Source: Colimorpha_A sp045543555
Lineage (GTDB): Bacteria > Bacillota > Clostridia > Oscillospirales > CAG-272
NCBI GenBank assembly: GCA_045543555.1
Contig: JAZQMQ010000015.1
Span: 1 to 15,231 of the forward strand
Length of the DNA: 15,231 nt
Direction of reading: 5' to 3'
Shown here: positions 12,730 to 15,231 of the stretch, piece after piece
Numbering within the stretch: the stretch's first letter is position 1
Layout of the letters: each line of letters begins with the position of its first letter
Made by a program: the position numbers and the translations under genes
The notes under the pieces: model-generated
The model's input: only the letters and a program-made list of their open reading frames with translations
The model's database searches: none
Told to the model about the DNA's origin: nothing

Positions 12730-13095
12730 TCAAAATATCATTGTAAATCCCGACCACACCACGAGAGCCGAAAAGATCAGCCGCAAAAGTCTCGTGTCTA
12801 TGACCGAAAGCAGCATTCCTCCCCCGAGGCCGCCAATAATCGCGGGAAGGATAAAGGGTCTGAAATCAACCCCGTTCACGCTTCCGCGGAGCACGTATGC
12901 AATCGCGGAAACGGCAGAAAGCGGAAGCATTACGCATAATACGTTTGCAAAAATATCCCTTCCGTCTTGATATTTTCGCGGAAGCACGCTTTCCGCTCCG
13001 CGAACAAGAACGATACCGCCTCCCGCTCCAAGAAGACCGTTCAGCATTCCCGCTAAAAATCCCAACAGTATCGCGCGCACGCCTTTATTTTTCAT
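12730..13095 (-). CDS. TauE/SafE family permease, half-size subunit 1
   Basis: The first gene of the minus-strand pair, 121 aa from the start chosen here. It begins MKNKGVRAILLGFLAGMLNGLLGAGGGIVLV, with the family's N-terminal glycine motif, followed by membrane stretches around 45-66 (FANVLCVMLPLSAVSAIAYVL), 75-95 (FILPAIIGGLGGGMLLSVI) and 100-120 (LLRLIFSALVVWSGFTMIF). I chose ATG at 13095 because GGGAGA (13108-13103) lies 8-9 nt upstream of it; the in-frame ATG at 13110 (126 aa) has no ribosome site. The gene is in a different frame from its partner, so a single-base frameshift splitting one gene must be considered, but each half has its own start, ribosome site and glycine motif. Confidence 0.8.
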   Translation of the reverse strand: MKNKGVRAILLGFLAGMLNGLLGAGGGIVLVRGAESVLPRKYQDGRDIFANVLCVMLPLSAVSAIAYVLRGSVNGVDFRPFILPAIIGGLGGGMLLSVIDTRLLRLIFSALVVWSGFTMIF

Positions 13096-13137
13096 CAAAT
13101 CTTCTCCCATGTTTTTTCAAAAAAATCAAATTTACCC

Positions 13138-13166
13138 TTGTAATCGGTAAGTTTTCGTGATATAAT
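13138..13166 (+). promoter_or_regulatory. Promoter of the FtsK/SpoIIIE gene
   Basis: TTGTAA (13138-13143), 17-bp spacer, TATAAT (13161-13166) with an upstream TGA giving an extended -10. The -10 sits in the perfect palindrome TATAATTATA (13161-13170), so it also presents a TATAAT on the minus strand facing the TauE/SafE genes. Confidence 0.65.
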
Positions 13167-13237
13167 TATATTTAGTATATTTTTTGTTACTGATAGTATA
13201 TACAAATATCATTATTTCATACCGAAAGGAGACTGCC

Positions 13238-15231
13238 GTGGCAAACAACACCAAAAAGCCGACAGGTGAGAAAAACACATCTGCGAGCAAAAAAACTACA
13301 TCTAAAAAGACTCCCGGAATTGCCCCTAACTCAAACTACAACGATCATTACGATAGCAAAGCAAAAAACAAGCAGAAGATCGTTCAGGAAGAAAAACGCG
13401 ATGAATACGCTTACTACGACGATCTTTACGAGAAAAAATCCAAAAAGAAAAAGATAGCCGTGGAAGAAGAGCAAGACGACTATGAATATGATGAAGAGCT
13501 TTACAGGAAAAAGGCTAAAAAGAAGTCCCGCCGTCCCGACCCCGTAACCGAAGAGGAAGAGCCGGAGACCGAGCTTCCCCCGGCATCGACTCAGGTGCTT
13601 CACCGCCTGATGCCCTGGCTTCTCGGCGTGATAACCGTCTTCATCGTTGCTTGCTTCCTGCTCTCCGCGATCGACGGCGCAATGGGCGACCTTGGTGTCA
13701 TCCTTCGCGATCTTTTCTTTGGTCTTTTCGGTTGGCCCGCGTATTTTATACCGCTGATCCTGATCAACCTGATCATTTATTGGAGACGTTACGTAGACCT
13801 TGGAGTTCTGAACCGTAAAATAATCTTCGGATTCTCCATTCCCGTTCTCTTCTCCTCTCTGATCCACTCTATCGCGATCGCAAAAATATATAAGGGCATC
13901 GCATACAAGTGGGGTGAATGGGGCAAAAGCATCTTCGGCTTCGGTGAAAACGTTACCTCCAACTGGACGTACGGCGTCGAGCTTCACGGCGGCGGATTCT
14001 TTGGCGGATTCATCGGAGGATTTATGCGTTGCCTTGTCGGTTACGTTGGTTCCGTTATCGTTATTATTGCCATTCTTGCTACAGCGATCATATTCTTTGT
14101 CGGACTTTCGCCCAGACACTTTATCGAAATGATCTCCTTGCTGATCAAGAAGATCAGCCGTAAGCTTTCCGCGCGCAAAGAGCCCTTGGAGCCCGAGGTT
14201 ATTGAACCCGATGACGAAGAGGATGGAGACGAGGAAGAGCCTCTCCCCCAAACCCCGCGTGCGCGCAAGCCTAAAAAGCCCATTCCCGCTCAAATCGAAG
14301 AAGACGAGGATCTGCCCGAGCCCGGGGAGGATCCGACTCCCGCGATCAGCGGAATCGATATCAAACCCGCGGGTGAAGATGCCTTTGATCCCGATGCTGT
14401 GGAGGTTATGGGTTCAATTGAAACAGAGCACGCTCAAAACGAAAAGAAAAAGACCGTCGAGACTATCCGCCCGGTAAGCGAGGCAGAGACCCCCGAAAAC
14501 TTTGTGGGACTAGTTGATACGATCTTTGGCGAAGCTCCAAAGGATCCCGTTCCTTCCGTTCTTGAGATCACGGAAGCCGAGGTTACCGACGTAGCCGCAG
14601 ATCCCGAGCCCGAAGCACCGCACGAGGATGACGGCATAATCCTTCCCGAAAACGCAAAGAAAAAGCAAGCTTACGAGCAGCTTGCCGCATATATCTTCCC
14701 GCCCCTTACACTCCTCCGCGAATCTACCTCGCCCGGACGCGACGCCATCAACGCCGAGCTCCGTGCAAACGCGCAGACTCTTATTGAAAAGCTTGAATCC
14801 TTCAACGTCAAGCTTGCCAAGATCGAATACTCCCGCGGTCCTACACTGACCCGCTATGAGCTCTATCCCGCCCCCGGTGTCAAAGCAAACTCGATCAAGA
14901 ATCTCCAGACCGACATCGCAATGGCGCTTCAGGCTAAGATCAGAATCGAGGCTCCCATTCCCGGCAAGAGCGCGGTTGGCGTCGAGGTACCCAACAAGTC
15001 ATCCTCTACCGTTGCGATCCGCGAGCTTCTCGAATCCGATCAGTTCAAGAACGCGTCAAGCAAGCTCTTTGCCTGCCTTGGCAAGGATATCACCGGTGAG
15101 CCGATCTTCATTGACATCGGCAAGATGCCCCACCTTCTTATCGCAGGTACCACCGGTTCGGGTAAGTCGGTATGCATCAACAGTATCATTATGTCGCTCC
15201 TTTACAAGGCGCGTCCCGATGAAGTACAGTT
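13238..15231 (+). CDS. FtsK/SpoIIIE family DNA translocase, 5' part (cut by window end)
   Basis: FtsK/SpoIIIE proteins are septum-anchored ATPases that pump chromosomal DNA during division or sporulation. The start is GTG at 13238 with AAAGGAG (13225-13231) 6 nt upstream. Residues 1-120 are a charged disordered tail with an imperfect duplication (DEYAYYDDLYEKKSKKKK at 55-72 and DDYEYDEELYRKKAKKKS at 80-97). Four membrane segments follow, near 127-147, 160-185, 195-215 and 266-292, then a long acidic linker. The alpha/beta motor region has YIFPPLTLL, GPTLTRYELYPAPGVKANSI, IRIEAPIPGKSAVGVEVPNK and Walker A GTTGSGKS at 637-644. The sequence ends 20 codons later; Walker B and the gamma DNA-reading domain lie outside the window. 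Whether it is the division or the sporulation type cannot be told from this part. Confidence 0.93.
   Translation, partial: MANNTKKPTGEKNTSASKKTTSKKTPGIAPNSNYNDHYDSKAKNKQKIVQEEKRDEYAYYDDLYEKKSKKKKIAVEEEQDDYEYDEELYRKKAKKKSRRPDPVTEEEEPETELPPASTQVLHRLMPWLLGVITVFIVACFLLSAIDGAMGDLGVILRDLFFGLFGWPAYFIPLILINLIIYWRRYVDLGVLNRKIIFGFSIPVLFSSLIHSIAIAKIYKGIAYKWGEWGKSIFGFGENVTSNWTYGVELHGGGFFGGFIGGFMRCLVGYVGSVIVIIAILATAIIFFVGLSPRHFIEMISLLIKKISRKLSARKEPLEPEVIEPDDEEDGDEEEPLPQTPRARKPKKPIPAQIEEDEDLPEPGEDPTPAISGIDIKPAGEDAFDPDAVEVMGSIETEHAQNEKKKTVETIRPVSEAETPENFVGLVDTIFGEAPKDPVPSVLEITEAEVTDVAADPEPEAPHEDDGIILPENAKKKQAYEQLAAYIFPPLTLLRESTSPGRDAINAELRANAQTLIEKLESFNVKLAKIEYSRGPTLTRYELYPAPGVKANSIKNLQTDIAMALQAKIRIEAPIPGKSAVGVEVPNKSSSTVAIRELLESDQFKNASSKLFACLGKDITGEPIFIDIGKMPHLLIAGTTGSGKSVCINSIIMSLLYKARPDEVQ

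Noticed and set aside
13331..14293. Minus-strand open frame of 320 codons opposite the FtsK-like gene
   Set aside because: It is antisense to a well-supported translocase, and its composition simply reflects the complement of charged and hydrophobic codons.

Overview
The window looks like chromosomal DNA of an anaerobic member of the Bacillota, most likely an uncultured gut-type Clostridia. The basis is strong AGGAGG-type Shine-Dalgarno sites, TTGACA/TATAAT promoters, lipoproteins with Thr/Glu-rich linkers, ECF sigma/anti-sigma pairs with an N-terminal 'H-I/L-D-x-x-L-I/V' motif, and an FtsK/SpoIIIE translocase. This assignment is inference from gene style; no taxonomic marker is complete here. 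No tRNA, rRNA, CRISPR array, integrase or transposase is visible.

Region 1 (1-1230): the 3' end of guaA (GMP synthase), then an AT-rich insert with one unrecognised 183-aa gene, then a decayed second copy of the last 13 guaA codons followed by a strong terminator. The two guaA ends differ only at third codon positions plus two one-base deletions. This is what remains when a mobile element carrying its own guaA 3' end integrates at this well-known hotspot. The first 35 bases of the window do not keep the guaA frame.

Region 2 (1231-3440): one AT-rich gene for a CASTOR/POLLUX-like ion channel (two membrane segments, a pore loop and two RCK-like cytosolic domains), then a non-coding stretch ending in a terminator.

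Region 3 (3441-7433): two consecutive ECF sigma/anti-sigma modules (185+233 aa and 198+482 aa), each pair overlapping by ATGA, plus a 93-aa membrane-anchored protein. All three units start with a nearly identical extended -10 promoter box of about 24 nt. The two sigma genes also share a palindromic leader motif at the same distance from the start codon. The region reads as a cell-surface signalling cluster in which membrane anti-sigma factors hold or release the sigma factors.

Region 4 (7434-12322): an intergenic inverted-repeat region, then three separately promoted and terminated lipoprotein genes: an SGNH/GDSL hydrolase and two paralogous extracellular solute-binding proteins (505 and 501 aa), with no permease genes nearby. 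They fit extracellular carbohydrate handling, but the substrate cannot be read from the sequence.

Region 5 (12323-15231): on the minus strand, two half-size TauE/SafE permease genes that probably pair into one transporter. Diverging from them on the plus strand is an ftsK/spoIIIE-type DNA translocase with a GTG start, cut by the window end just after its Walker A motif.
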